DNA of 64,000 nt from Allolobophora icterica (GCA_963556255.1 OY744610.1:62627415-62691414), one strand, 5' to 3'. Positions 12,720 to 23,697 are shown, counted from the first letter of the stretch. Notes: generated by a model from the sequence alone, not told the origin. Program-made: numbers and translations.

Positions 12720-13434
12720 CACTGGCGTAAACTTGTCCAAAATATTGGGGGGGAAAAAAATTTTCACCTCTGGTCTGGACCAGAGGTGCAAAAAACAAGT
12801 TTTTTCAAGATGAAAGGTTGTTTTATGTTATTTTTTTCTCGTTTTTTGGTTCTTATGGTTTTTGTTGTTTTGGTTGTTTTTAAGATTTTCGGATTTCGGA
12901 TCATAAAAATCATGAGAAATGGCATGAACAAGAGCTCAAACTCAGTTCAATTCAGTTGCCATTTCCGAAAATTAAAAATAATTAAATCAATGTTATTAAA
13001 ATAACTTCTACAAAATTAAGAAATTTATTTTAAAAACAAAAACAAAACAAAAACAAATTTTGTGGTTTTCTTTTTCTTATGTTCTTGTTTAAAACAAAAA
13101 AAAACATTTTTCTCCTCTGGTCTGGACAGTCAGCAGATGCTTCCGGTTTACGTTAATGCGTATGAAATGGGGCGTTTTGTTTACATGTAAATTTTTTTAA
13201 TATTGAAGATGTTGAAGATAAAAAAAATCTTTGTTTTTATTATGAATTTCTGATAGTATTTCAGTTCTGTGTCTCTGTTTTTCTATTTCTGAAGAAATTT
13301 GTCTATATTGAAACACAATATTATAATATTTGAAGAAATTCTCCTCACGATTTTTGGGGGGGGGGCATTGCCCCGGCTCCTCAATTATTGGGGGGGCATG
13401 TGCCCCGGCTGACCCCCCAGAGTCTACGCCTATG
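12720..13434. mobile_element. hAT-like non-autonomous element with 8-bp TSD
   Basis: The flanks are ACTAGTAT on both sides (12712-12719 and 13435-13442). The imperfect terminal repeats start CACTGGCGTAAACT and end AGTCTACGCCTATG, with G-rich subterminal runs. The middle has a CCTCTGGTCTGGAC block inverted on itself (12770-12785) and repeated at 13115. The 715-bp interior lacks a transposase. Confidence 0.8.
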
Positions 13435-13514
13435 ACTAGTATGGTCTAGTGTGATAGAGGTGGTCGCTCCTTGGCACCGGGCAGCATCGACATGGTGCCC
13501 CGGAAGGCAACCTC

Positions 13515-13630
13515 GTTAATTATTATTATTATTTTTTTTTTTACCCAAGGTATCAGTGATCCCTCGGGATTTGGAAAAAATTTATTTAGGAGCAGGGTAA
13601 TTGTCTGGAGGGTCAGGCCTCGTCTTCAGG
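13515..13630 (-). repeat. R4/Dong-like 3' end
   Basis: On the minus strand this reads AATCCCGAGGGATCACTGAT, ACCTTGGGT, an A tract and AATAATAATAATTAA. The CCCGAGG/CCTTGGG pairing differs from CCCTGAGG/CCTCGGGG in other copies at both partners of one stem pair. It adjoins a long TTA array. Confidence 0.6.
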
Positions 13631-13631
13631 G

Positions 13632-13915
<284 letters not shown>

Positions 13916-13929
13916 ATTTGTCAAGTGTA

Positions 13930-14155
13930 GTGTATAATGACCACACAGTAGGCTGTTGCAACGGTCAACCTGAGAGACAACGAAGCAGACTACAGCCGTT
14001 TTGGCAGCCTCAAGGGGCCACTTTTATCTCGAATGTTTCTTCTATGTTCGTCATTACCTTCGTTTTTGTCGCGTTGATCAACATTCCATATTCATTTGTT
14101 GCATTTTCGACTCGACTCACAGTTTTTTGTAATTCTCTGAGAGAGTGAGCTTTAT
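13930..14155 (-). pseudogene. Reverse-transcriptase scrap, copy 2 (inverted)
   Basis: This is the reverse complement of 12222-12440, including NEYGMLINATKTKV on the minus strand. The two copies face each other across the TTA arrays and the hAT-like element. Confidence 0.7.
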
Positions 14156-14174
14156 TAATCGCTAGTTACATGTA

Positions 14175-14870
14175 CTTTTCAGTGTTGAACAACATCTTAT
14201 GGCTGGCAGGGCCGTTGACGTCGACCGTACCATTTCTCATACAAAATTTGCTTATTGTGTATCGTATCCAATATTTATATGACATCGGTTGATGCAGACT
14301 TAAAGGTCTCTAAGCAAGAATGCGAGCTATCATTAAATGCTAAATAGCGTCCCATTCTTATATAGCTTCTGCAATGCCGTTTTAAAGGTTTCTAGGAGCG
14401 AGAGCTCTCAGTAAATTTCTATGGGTCCCATCCTTATATAGCTTCTGTTGAAACCGTTTTTAAAGGTGTCTAAGACAGTGAGAGACGAGAAGTCAAGCTA
14501 CGAAGGCTAAGAAAGATTAAAGATGAGTTGAAGTTTAGTTCTGATTGTCATTTCTCTAATGTCAATCAGAACTAAACTTAAAACTCATCTCTTTCATCTT
14601 CCTTACTCTCCGTAGCTTGACTTCGCGTTTCTCAATCTTATACATGTGCACCTTGAAACGGTGTCAAGAGAAGTTATATAAGGATGCGACGCTATAGGTA
14701 TTTAATAAGAGCGCGCTCTCCCTTAGACACCTTCAAAACGATAACAACCGTTTTATATAAGAGTGGGAAACTGTCACCGTGTAAGATCGCATTGAGTTTT
14801 TAGCTAGGGCATGTTATGGTCGACGTCAACGGCCCTGGGAGCCATAAGATGTCGTTAAATACTAGCGATT
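14175..14870. repeat. Long foldback made of two inverted 'arm' repeats
   Basis: The left arm (14175-14545) and right arm (14565-14870) are inverted copies around a short loop (TCATTTCTCTAATGT). Each arm ends outside with the LINE-tail core (GACGTCAACGGCC / ATAAGATGTCGTTAAA) and holds GACACCTT and TATATAAGG motifs. Two SINE-like units inserted head to head could produce it. A foldback transposon is the alternative. Confidence 0.75.
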
Positions 14871-14879
14871 AATAAGAGT

Positions 14880-15005
14880 AATTGTGAATGAAGGACTTGC
14901 TCAAGGTCCCTTGCCAGGAATCGCCTCAGGGGAGGAGGATCGAACCCGTACTGTCCACCTTACAATGCGAGCGCTCTAACCAAGCCACCGTGTCCCGCAG
15001 AAGCT
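14880..15005 (-). repeat. tRNA-derived SINE head
   Basis: On the minus strand there is a box A-like TTGGTTAGAGCGC and an intact box B GGGTTCGATCC, then GAGCAAGTCCTTCATTCACA. The 3' part is missing. From 15010 to 15350 lies a TGACGTCA-rich tract. Confidence 0.7.
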
Positions 15006-15425
15006 ACAGAAATCATTCGATTCCAATAGATAACGTTTCCGAAAACAATGACGTTGTTGCAGCCCAGTATTCATGGCGTCACTGTGACCCCGATAGCTAT
15101 GACGTCACTGTTGCTCAGATAGCCATGCGACCCTAATTGATGTTACGTCTTGTCAGCTTTCAACTATTCAATGACAGTATGTCTATTTAACACCAACATA
15201 CATCGTGCTATGAAGTGTACCTGTGCTTGTATGTCACTTCCGGCGTCTTGTGACGACGTCAGTCCGGCTCCGAAATTAATTACGTCAGTCGTGACGTCAC
15301 AGCGACTTCGATTTTGTGACGTCAATGCGGCCCTGATTGCTCTGATGTTGCTGCTTTTACTGTAAGATTTCTGTGGTTTCATTTGAAAAGACCAATACGA
15401 TGCACAGGCATACCCAGTGACAAGT

Positions 15426-17039
15426 TATTATTATTATTATTCCAAAAGTTTAATGACATCTTATGGCTACATAGGCCGTTGACGTCTTTACAGTTTTTTT
15501 TATATATTTCAGTTCATGTTCGTATAACTTTCATTCATCAGTTTCTTTCTTTCTGTTTTCTTTCTTTCTTTCTTTTTCTTTCTTTCTTTTGATTGTCTCA
15601 TCGTTTGTTTCCTTGTTTGGCAGGTTATTGAGATGCCGTTGATTGACAGCTGGTAGCAGTCCATCTTTTTTAATATATAGATTAATATTTTAATTTACAT
15701 GTTTATATATACACACGTATGTACATATGCATCATTATTCATTTAGCCATTTGGCTTATATTCATTTTCTATTTGGCCCAAAGGCTCTTTTTCGACCATA
15801 TCGGTTCTTTTCTTTTTTTCACTTTCTTTTTATATTTTTTTTAACCATAAAGGTTCTTTTGATGGCCATATAAGGCTCTTTTTTTTAAAGAATTTCACAT
15901 TTATTTAATTATCATAAGAACCGTTCATAACATATTTACAAACAATGTTCAATATAAACATTAATAGTTAATATTTATACAAATTGCTTCAATATTCAAT
16001 ATTAACTTGACATGGAAAGTACTTAGTTCTTATTTAGAGGCTTCAATAATAATATCAATATTATTCAATGTCATTTCTATTTCAATATCAGTTGAAATGT
16101 CTGATCCCATACATTGATTTATACATTGATTCATACAATTATTTTATTATTCCACAGTTTAACGTCGTCCTATGACATCAAAGGCCGTCGACGACAATTC
16201 AGATCATACACAGTACAGTAAAATGAAGTTATAACATCTGTAAGACACCATTTAAAGGTGTCAGAATTTCAGAACTGAATTTATAATGTCATTAGTGTTC
16301 ATTGCTTAACAGCATAAGATAATACAGCTACTAATGTCAATTACACATGAACTGTAATAAGACATTTTAAACAATATTTTGCATCAATTATCATAAAACA
16401 TGAAATTTTAGATGTACAAAAAAAATTCTTGATGAACATTCTCAGTGTACATGGTATTCTTAATCTATTTATTTGAGCAGTAAAAAAAGTTTTATTACAA
16501 GTTTATAAGACAAGTAATTTTCGTATTCATGAGATTCCCATTCTACTTATGTATTTTCAAGAGTAAAATACAACCAAACAGTAATAAAGAAGTAAATTTG
16601 TAACAACTAAATTACATTATTTCTTTAACATGTGATACAGACTTGATAATAAGAGAACTACCATTTCAATACAGATTCTCAAGCTACCACTTCAATCTTC
16701 AAATTATTATTTATATTTATCACACATGCAACAAGAAGTCTTTTTATATTTATCACACATATTTATCACACATGCAACCATTACACCAGACTCTCATTCA
16801 CTGGCGAATGTTTACATAGTAATTATTGAATACAATCACGCAACTGTGGACAACCCACAATGTCCACAACCATAACATGAAATTCTTATTCTACTCTTCA
16901 ATTTGACACAGCAATCAAATGATATAATAAAACCATATTATAGAAATAGTTGAAGCATTTGGGAAAAGACAAGGCAGGCCTAACCTATACCACACATAAA
17001 GGAATATCTGTTTACATAAACTTTTATATACAACAGTAT
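15426..17039 (-). other. LINE 3' UTR with duplicated terminal motif
   Basis: The 3' UTR is 1.6 kb. The terminal core occurs twice: at 16158-16196 (ending CGTTAAACTGTGGAATAATA) and at 15449-15486 (ending CATTAAACTTTTGGAATAAT). The truncated copy at 546-1075 ends at the first. A GACACCTTTAAATGGTGTC palindrome lies at 16243-16261. TTTC repeats occur at 15540-15590. Confidence 0.75.
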
Positions 17040-20000
17040 TTACATAATTTTTCCTTTAGTGATAAGGTTTATAAGCCTAAAAACTTCACTTTGCATACAT
17101 CCTACACCAAGCAAAGTCTTTATGGTAAAATCTAATTTATATGAATTACATTTATCTCTTAATATGTTAGATATATTTTCTTTTTTACAATTCAGTAATA
17201 AATGATTTATATTTTCTGTAACTTTACACGAATTACAAAGACCACTTTTATGTTTCTTCATAAGGAAAAGTCTTTCATTAAGATTTACTTTCCCTAATCT
17301 TAATCTTGAAATTTGAACCTCCTTCTTTCTATTAAGTTCAAGAAACTTGATGCTTGTGTCCACCACAGGACATATATACTTATAATGATGACCCTTTGGG
17401 TCACCATCATAATTCCTCTGCCATTCATTAATAACATGAGATTTTATAATTGAAAAGACTTCTTGTAATTCTAGATAATTTGTTGAATTAATAACAGGCA
17501 TATTGAGTGATTGTTTTGCTAAAGAATCAGCTCTTTCATTGCCTAATATGTTTACATGACTTGGGATCCAAATCAAATGTACTTTGCTTAACTTAATTTT
17601 ATTAAGAGATTGTATTGTTTCTTGTAATAGTGTTGGTCGGGACTTTGAAAAAGAATTCTTAATAGAAGTAAGAACACTTAAAGAGTCAGAAAAAACAGCA
17701 AAACATCTAAGGTCTTGATTTTCATTTTCCGATATCCAAGAAAATACCTCCTTAATAGCAGTTAATTCTGCAGCATATATGCTAGAGTTATTGCAAAGGC
17801 GGATTTGCTTATCAAAATTTAGTTTAGGAATTGTGTAAGCAGCAGCGACTAAGTTTTCAGCTTTAGAACCATCAGTGTATATATGTGTGTATGTGTGATA
17901 TTTGTGCATGTGTTCTAAAGAGATAAGGCGGAGAAGTTCAGGGTTGTCATTCCTCTTGCTCAGCGATTTATGGAGACTGATATCGACTTCAATGTCATTA
18001 TTCTGCCAAGGAGGAGTTGTAGGAAACGATGGTGCCTGAAAAGGGATGTTAAGAGAACGGAAAAAGCTGTGTGTTCGTGTGTAAGTGGAATGGTCCTTAT
18101 GGGCAAATGTTCTGAACTCATTTGTCCAATGAGGTTGATAAACGGCTCTTGTTGGATGATCTGGGTTACCCAAGATTTTTGTACCCATTTTTAAGGAATT
18201 TTGTAATTGTCTCAGTGGTAAGGGCAGTTCACCGCACTCATTTTGAAGTGCTGAGGCGGCAGTACCTTTGGCAGCTCCACAGCACAGCCTTAACGCCTCA
18301 GTCTGTATAGAGGATATTTTATCTAAATATGACTTAGGAGCTGAAGAATAAGCTACATCACCGTAATCAATAACTGATCTAATTAGGGCTCTATAAATAT
18401 TAAGTAGCGCTTTTTTTGAAGCTCCCCAATAGTTACCAGATACAGCTCTCATAAGATTCATGCGGTTTTTACACTTGGTTATCACATATTCTATATGTGG
18501 CTTCCACGACAATTTATGATCAAAAATGACTCCAAGGAATTTAGCTGTTTTTTCAATTTTAATGGACTCTCTGCCAATTTTTATGTTAACTCTTGGTAAC
18601 CTACGTTTCTTAGTAAATAAAACTCCTATGGTTTTATTGATAGATATCTTAAATCCATTCTTATTACACCATTCATTAACTGCATTTAGAGACAACTGGA
18701 TTCTGTTTTCTAATTTCTTATGGTTCCGATGGCCTGCATAGATGGAGCTGTCATCAGCAAACAAAGTCATCTCAGTCCCATCCAACCCATTAGGTATATC
18801 ATTAATCATAATGAGAAATAGTAAGGGTGATATAATAGACCCTTGAGGTGTACCATTTTCCAAAGTGTATTTGTCTGAAAAAGAAGCTCCAACTTTGACT
18901 TGATATGTCCTTTTAGATAAAAAGTTTACTATCCAATGATAAGTTTTACCTTTTATTCCCATATTTAACAGTTTTTTCAGCAGTGTAGGAACATGGAGCA
19001 TGTCATATGCACGCTCAAAATCAATAAAGATAGCCAATACGTCTTCTTTATTTTTTAATTTTTTCAAAATGTTATCCTGCAATTTAAGAATTTGGTCAAT
19101 GGTACTTTTGTTTTTTCTGAATCCCGACTGATTCTTTGAAAGCAGTTTATTTCTTTCTACAAACCACTGTAATCTATTTGTGACAAGTCTCTCCATGACT
19201 TTACAAATGGTTGAGGTTAATGATATAGGTCTGTATGAATCAGGGCTATCTGCACTTTTATTCGGTTTGAGAAGGGGCAAGATGATGGCATGATGCCAAT
19301 CATCTGGCAATTTACTTTCTGTCCAGATCTTATTATAAAAAGCTAACAATATCCTAAGTGCATGTTTGTGCAAATGTTTAAGAAATTCATATGGGATTTT
19401 ATCATCACCTGGCGATTTACTACTTTTAGATTTGCAAATGGCATCTTTTAATTCTTTTATTGAGAAATTTTCATTAAGAGCCTCAATATCTAGATCTGGT
19501 AAAATATCTGAAGGAGTAGGTTTGTATTCAGTTTGGGCATATTTTAAGTAGTCTACAAATTTTGGACTATAATTTGCATAACTACTAGTTTTAGCATACA
19601 TTTGTGCTAATAGATTAGATTTTTCCAAATTATTCTCAGCAATCAAACCATTAGTATTTAGAGTAGGGATGAAATTGTAAGATGTTATGCCATTCATTCG
19701 TCTAGCCATATCCCACACTACTCCCAACTTTGTTTGATCAGTCAATTCAGAGCAGTAAGTTTCCCAACTGGCTTTTGCTTCTGTTTTTAAGGTCATCCGC
19801 ACTATTGCCTCCTGGTGTTTATATTCTACATAATTTTTTAACTCTTTGGATTTTATGGCCTTATTTCTAGCTTTGTTTCTGTTATAAATAGCTTCAGTGC
19901 ATTTATTATTCCAGAAGGGAATACGCTTACGTTTACTATTCAGATTAATATTATTGTAGTTCATCTTTTTACAAGGTAATGTTTCATTAGCTAACGATGT

Positions 20001-20816
20001 TAATGATTCTACAATGTTTTTGAAAGTATCATTATTATTATCATCGATAAGACCATCAGTAATAAAATATTGGCTATTATTCTTAAAATCTTTCCAGTCA
20101 GCCTTCTTCAACTTCCAAAGGTGCATGCTCATGTTAGGTTCTATCTGAACCTCTTCATTAATAATAATGTTACATAAGTAGTGATCGGAACCCATGCTAT
20201 TATTAGTAACATAGTGTTTACAATTTAAAGCCAGTTCACTTGTCACAATCGATAGGTCTATGACTGAACGATTTTTTGAATTTATAGGAGGTATCCGTGT
20301 GGGCTGACCAGTATTTAAGACAGTCAACTGCTTATCATTTAGAATTTCTTCTAAGATCTGTCCTCTTTCATTGGCATTTGTGCACCCCCAGCTTTTGCTA
20401 TGGGTATTAAGGTCTCCTAGAACTATGGCTCTTTTAGGTGGGAAGAGTTTTTCAATTTGAATTTTAGTTAATTTATTTTCTGGAGCAATATATGTATTTA
20501 CAATTTCCAAGTGACCATTTTCAGTTTTAATTTTTATGCCTAATATTTCGACATTTTCAATTTCATCTAAGTTTAGCACTGTGAAACTAATGCCATTTTT
20601 AATTAGGGTGGCTATTCCTCCTCTGCTGTGTTTAGTAAAATCTTTTCTAATAACATTATAATTATTAAATTTAGGTGTTTTATGTTTTTCTTTTAGAAAT
20701 GTTTCTTGCAGACATATAATGTCTGGTGAAATTCTTGTCTGATCCAAATAGTTTCTAAGCTGATAGTAATGTGCTTTAAGACCACGTACATTCCAGTGGG
20801 CGATAACAATAGCCAT
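17040..20816 (-). CDS. LINE ORF2: endonuclease, reverse transcriptase, RNase H
   Basis: The 1258-residue protein would nick target DNA and prime reverse transcription of its own RNA. The N-terminal APE endonuclease (1-220) has WNVRG, QETFL (E at about 38), GDLNTH (about 135), SVIDLSIV and SDHYL (about 209), so all catalytic residues appear present. The RT (about 480-760) has SYRPISL, IDFERAYD, GTPQGSIISPLLF and the catalytic FADD (about 688). RNase H (about 980-1105) has YTDGS, AELTAI, SDS and NERAD. A C-terminal CxxC...H...C finger (CNSC, HLLLNC) is near 1195. The first ATG lies 29 nt after the ORF1 stop, so translation probably re-initiates. A complete ORF is notable beside the decayed elements around it. 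Confidence 0.95.
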   Translation of the reverse strand: MAIVIAHWNVRGLKAHYYQLRNYLDQTRISPDIICLQETFLKEKHKTPKFNNYNVIRKDFTKHSRGGIATLIKNGISFTVLNLDEIENVEILGIKIKTENGHLEIVNTYIAPENKLTKIQIEKLFPPKRAIVLGDLNTHSKSWGCTNANERGQILEEILNDKQLTVLNTGQPTRIPPINSKNRSVIDLSIVTSELALNCKHYVTNNSMGSDHYLCNIIINEEVQIEPNMSMHLWKLKKADWKDFKNNSQYFITDGLIDDNNNDTFKNIVESLTSLANETLPCKKMNYNNINLNSKRKRIPFWNNKCTEAIYNRNKARNKAIKSKELKNYVEYKHQEAIVRMTLKTEAKASWETYCSELTDQTKLGVVWDMARRMNGITSYNFIPTLNTNGLIAENNLEKSNLLAQMYAKTSSYANYSPKFVDYLKYAQTEYKPTPSDILPDLDIEALNENFSIKELKDAICKSKSSKSPGDDKIPYEFLKHLHKHALRILLAFYNKIWTESKLPDDWHHAIILPLLKPNKSADSPDSYRPISLTSTICKVMERLVTNRLQWFVERNKLLSKNQSGFRKNKSTIDQILKLQDNILKKLKNKEDVLAIFIDFERAYDMLHVPTLLKKLLNMGIKGKTYHWIVNFLSKRTYQVKVGASFSDKYTLENGTPQGSIISPLLFLIMINDIPNGLDGTEMTLFADDSSIYAGHRNHKKLENRIQLSLNAVNEWCNKNGFKISINKTIGVLFTKKRRLPRVNIKIGRESIKIEKTAKFLGVIFDHKLSWKPHIEYVITKCKNRMNLMRAVSGNYWGASKKALLNIYRALIRSVIDYGDVAYSSAPKSYLDKISSIQTEALRLCCGAAKGTAASALQNECGELPLPLRQLQNSLKMGTKILGNPDHPTRAVYQPHWTNEFRTFAHKDHSTYTRTHSFFRSLNIPFQAPSFPTTPPWQNNDIEVDISLHKSLSKRNDNPELLRLISLEHMHKYHTYTHIYTDGSKAENLVAAAYTIPKLNFDKQIRLCNNSSIYAAELTAIKEVFSWISENENQDLRCFAVFSDSLSVLTSIKNSFSKSRPTLLQETIQSLNKIKLSKVHLIWIPSHVNILGNERADSLAKQSLNMPVINSTNYLELQEVFSIIKSHVINEWQRNYDGDPKGHHYKYICPVVDTSIKFLELNRKKEVQISRLRLGKVNLNERLFLMKKHKSGLCNSCKVTENINHLLLNCKKENISNILRDKCNSYKLDFTIKTLLGVGCMQSEVFRLINLITKGKIM

Positions 20817-20845
20817 GATGGGGAACTATTTAATTTTATATGTGT

Positions 20846-23110
20846 TTATTGTCCTGGTATTCTCCATCGAAACTGGATTTCCCCCTCGAACAGGAAATCT
20901 GAGGCTCCGCCACAAATAAGATTTTTGGCTTCCAATCTGGTTTTTGACTTATCGATAGCTGCCAGAACACCCAAAACAAATGTCATTAGTTTACATTTTA
21001 GAGGATCATATTCATCAATATTGGTTTTATTGGGCTGGATCACATTTATTGCTTTATAATTATCGTAATTGAAATTTAGGAATTCTTTTGTACTTTGACC
21101 AGGTGAAGGTACTGATTTAGTGTTTTCGGTTAACTGATCGGAAGAATTATTTCTGTTGTTGACGTTGTCATGGTTATTTGATGTGTTTTCAACTGATGTA
21201 GGTTGTTTGTTTGTGTCAAGAAGCATGGTGTTGTTTGATGTAGGTTGTTTGTTTGTGTCAAGAAGAATGGTGTTGTTTGATGTAGGTTGTTTGTTTATGT
21301 CAAGAAGTATGGTGTTGTTTTGACCAAGATATCTTTTGGCAGCCTCTGCATAAGATACCTTTTGTACAGCCCTGATTCTTAAAATTTCCTGTGTCTTAAT
21401 ATACATAGGGCATCCTCTGTGAGCCGCGCTATGACTTTCATGGCAATTGATGCACTTCTTAATGTCTTTATTAGGACAAGTGCTATACAAATGGTTCTCA
21501 CTACAACGGCTGCAAATGACAGGATTTGTACACTCAAGTTTGATATGCCCAAATTGTTGACAGCGGTCACATCTCATTGGCTTAGGAATATATTCATGTA
21601 CTTTAAATTTTCTGCCAAAAGCCTCAATAAAAGGCGGTAAGTCCGTTCCTTTTGAGAAAGTGATTAGGGTTGTTTTACTAGTTTCAGGATTTCCAATCCT
21701 TTTGAGCCGAACAGCTCCAATGACCTGGGCCAGCTCAGACAGGTTTTCGTCATCCTCCTCTATTCCATAAACTACCCCTTTTACCAGAAATGCAGCTTCC
21801 GTTGTGGAAGTTCCTACCTTATGAATTGGTATAGAAGGATGTAGTTTTGACAAGGAATAGGGTAGACTGACTGTAATACTACTGCCACAGAGATTTGTTA
21901 ACTTTAAAAGTTTATTTCTCTGTGCCTCGTTTTGTGCTAGTATTCGTAAGCCTTTGTCTGTACGAACTGTTTGAATTACTTCACCTCCTGCCTGTGCTGT
22001 AATTTCTTTAAACATCTGCACAGGTTTAGTCCTGAAAAGCTTGTGTAATATATTTGCTTCACTAGTCACAAAGACTGTCCTAGATAAGTTGTTTCTATAT
22101 CTTATTCTTTGTTCCTCCGTCAAGGGAGGGCGGGTTTGACCCCTCACTAAATGCATGTTTCTGGACTGTTCCTGTCCATAATCTATTTTACCAATCACAG
22201 GTATAGAAGAATCATCCAAAGGTTCCAGTGTATTTACTTTACCACTATGCTTTATCAATGTATTTGATTCAAGAGTTATTTCAGGCAAACCATGGACAGA
22301 CAATCTGTCCCTAGTTCCTGACCTCTGATTTTCCAAATCGTTTTCATCCAGAATTTTCTCACCAGATGTAAACACATTTTCATTAACCTCATTGATACAA
22401 TTAGTTTTGTCAACATCAACACCAACATCAACAACATTCCCATGATCATTCAAAAGATCATTCTCAAAAGCATGCTTTTGATCATTTCTATTTGTAACCT
22501 CAACATCAACAACATCAACAACATTCTCATACGTGACAATGTTTTGATCAACCCTATTTGTTACCTCAACATCAACAACATTCTCATTATCATTTTTAGG
22601 ATCAATCTTAGAATTAACTTCAATTCTTAATTTCATTTTCTTCTTAGAATGTTGGTGACTTTCCTTACCAGCTTCTTTCTTGCTTTCTTGAACTTTATGT
22701 ATCTGTTGCATTTGTTGATTCAGCAAATATTTCTGTAAGAAATCGTCTTTTGTTAATATCTCCTTTGCAACTCTGGACTGTCTGCTGTCGACGGAGTGGG
22801 ACCTTTGAACTTCCACAGATCTCATCAGCCGTCCGACCTCAGCGTCTTTATGATGTTTGACTTCTCCTGCACCTGCAACTGCATCGTCAGTCTCTTTCGT
22901 GTTTTTAGAAATTTCAGTGAAACCACCTTGACATGAAGCAGTTTCACAATCTGAATATGAAAGGATTTCTTGGTTTTCAGGTAGCGCGTTTGACTTCTGT
23001 TGTATTTCTGATTTCGGTGTCTCAAGGCTGTTCATGTTCATTGACACATCACCCGAATTTGAAGAGCTTGATGATGTGTCGAGAGGCCTCTTTCTTTTGG
23101 ATTTTCCCAT
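20846..23110 (-). CDS. LINE ORF1: RNA-binding zinc-knuckle protein
   Basis: A 754-residue Gag-like protein that should package the LINE RNA. The start is basic and Ser-rich (MGKSKRKRPLDTSSSSS). Residues about 175-260 repeat ENVVDVEVTNR-like units. A conserved middle (about 345-500) leads into YIPKPMRC and three zinc knuckles at about 510-570: CDRCQQFGHIKLEC, CSRCSENHLYSTC and CINCHESHSAAHRGC. Just after them are three tandem copies of a 14-15-residue unit, NNTILLDTNKQPTS (45-bp DNA repeat, 21190-21320). This arrangement is usual for ORF1 of I and Jockey LINEs. The start codon chosen is the first ATG of the open frame. Confidence 0.9.
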   Translation of the reverse strand: MGKSKRKRPLDTSSSSSNSGDVSMNMNSLETPKSEIQQKSNALPENQEILSYSDCETASCQGGFTEISKNTKETDDAVAGAGEVKHHKDAEVGRLMRSVEVQRSHSVDSRQSRVAKEILTKDDFLQKYLLNQQMQQIHKVQESKKEAGKESHQHSKKKMKLRIEVNSKIDPKNDNENVVDVEVTNRVDQNIVTYENVVDVVDVEVTNRNDQKHAFENDLLNDHGNVVDVGVDVDKTNCINEVNENVFTSGEKILDENDLENQRSGTRDRLSVHGLPEITLESNTLIKHSGKVNTLEPLDDSSIPVIGKIDYGQEQSRNMHLVRGQTRPPLTEEQRIRYRNNLSRTVFVTSEANILHKLFRTKPVQMFKEITAQAGGEVIQTVRTDKGLRILAQNEAQRNKLLKLTNLCGSSITVSLPYSLSKLHPSIPIHKVGTSTTEAAFLVKGVVYGIEEDDENLSELAQVIGAVRLKRIGNPETSKTTLITFSKGTDLPPFIEAFGRKFKVHEYIPKPMRCDRCQQFGHIKLECTNPVICSRCSENHLYSTCPNKDIKKCINCHESHSAAHRGCPMYIKTQEILRIRAVQKVSYAEAAKRYLGQNNTILLDINKQPTSNNTILLDTNKQPTSNNTMLLDTNKQPTSVENTSNNHDNVNNRNNSSDQLTENTKSVPSPGQSTKEFLNFNYDNYKAINVIQPNKTNIDEYDPLKCKLMTFVLGVLAAIDKSKTRLEAKNLICGGASDFLFEGEIQFRWRIPGQ

Positions 23111-23510
23111 TTCAGCAAAAGTATTAAGTTCTTCAGTTTTATAAACAAGGCGGTACCTTTTGGACAGTTCGTGCGAGAGTTCGTATTTATATATTTATAC
23201 CAATACGACGCCAAAACAACGATGGGACGCCATCTTGCCACGTCACCTTCGTCGGTGATTAACGACAATCTTTTATAACTTCGGCTGAATTTTATAACTT
23301 CGGCTGAATTTTACTTATAATCCAGTGCAGTATGTTATTTAGTATGACTCGCTGTTGTTCGATTATCCATAAGTTTGAACAAAAGTCGTCAAAAGTCGTC
23401 AAATATCTTGTCCTTTGGCTATATTTACAAACTCACGACATCTAAACAACGATGAGACGCCATCTTGCCACGTCATCTTGCCACGTCATCATCACATCAA
23501 GGTCAAGGTC
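23111..23510 (-). promoter_or_regulatory. LINE 5' UTR with repeated AAGATGGC / TGACGTGG boxes
   Basis: The 400-bp leader holds, on the minus strand, GACGTGGCAAGATGGCGTC-like boxes at about 23222-23245 and 23450-23490, the latter with a partial third copy. AAGATGGC matches the YY1 consensus, the factor that sets the start of mammalian L1 transcripts. TGACGTGG resembles a CRE half site. Two short direct repeats (ATAACTTCGGCTGAATTTTA and AAAGTCGTC) also occur. An internal promoter is expected for a LINE; its factors here are inferred. Confidence 0.6.
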
Positions 23511-23697
23511 CCCAGTGACAAGTGAGCGAAAATAAGGAATTTATAACGTCAGTAATATGTAATTAAAGGTGTCTAAGCAAGGGCACCAATTTTACTGTAT
23601 TATCCATTGAAATAAAGGATATAAGATGTATAAACTGAGCATATTACAATTAATATCATTATTATAATTGTTATTATTATTATTTTTTTTTTTTCTA

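Larger units (their letters stand above)
15426..23510 (-). mobile_element. Full-length I/Nimb-like non-LTR retrotransposon (LINE)
   Basis: An 8.1-kb element is read on the minus strand: 5' UTR, ORF1 with zinc knuckles, a 29-nt gap, ORF2 (endonuclease, RT, RNase H), a long 3' UTR and an AATAATAATAATAA tail. It is flanked by CCCAGTGACAAGT (15413-15425 and 23511-23523), and the paralogue at 11765-11945 gives the empty site. Both ORFs lack stops or frameshifts, so the copy may be young and competent. An APE endonuclease together with RNase H and a CCHC ORF1 points to the I group. The exact clade needs a phylogeny. Confidence 0.93.
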
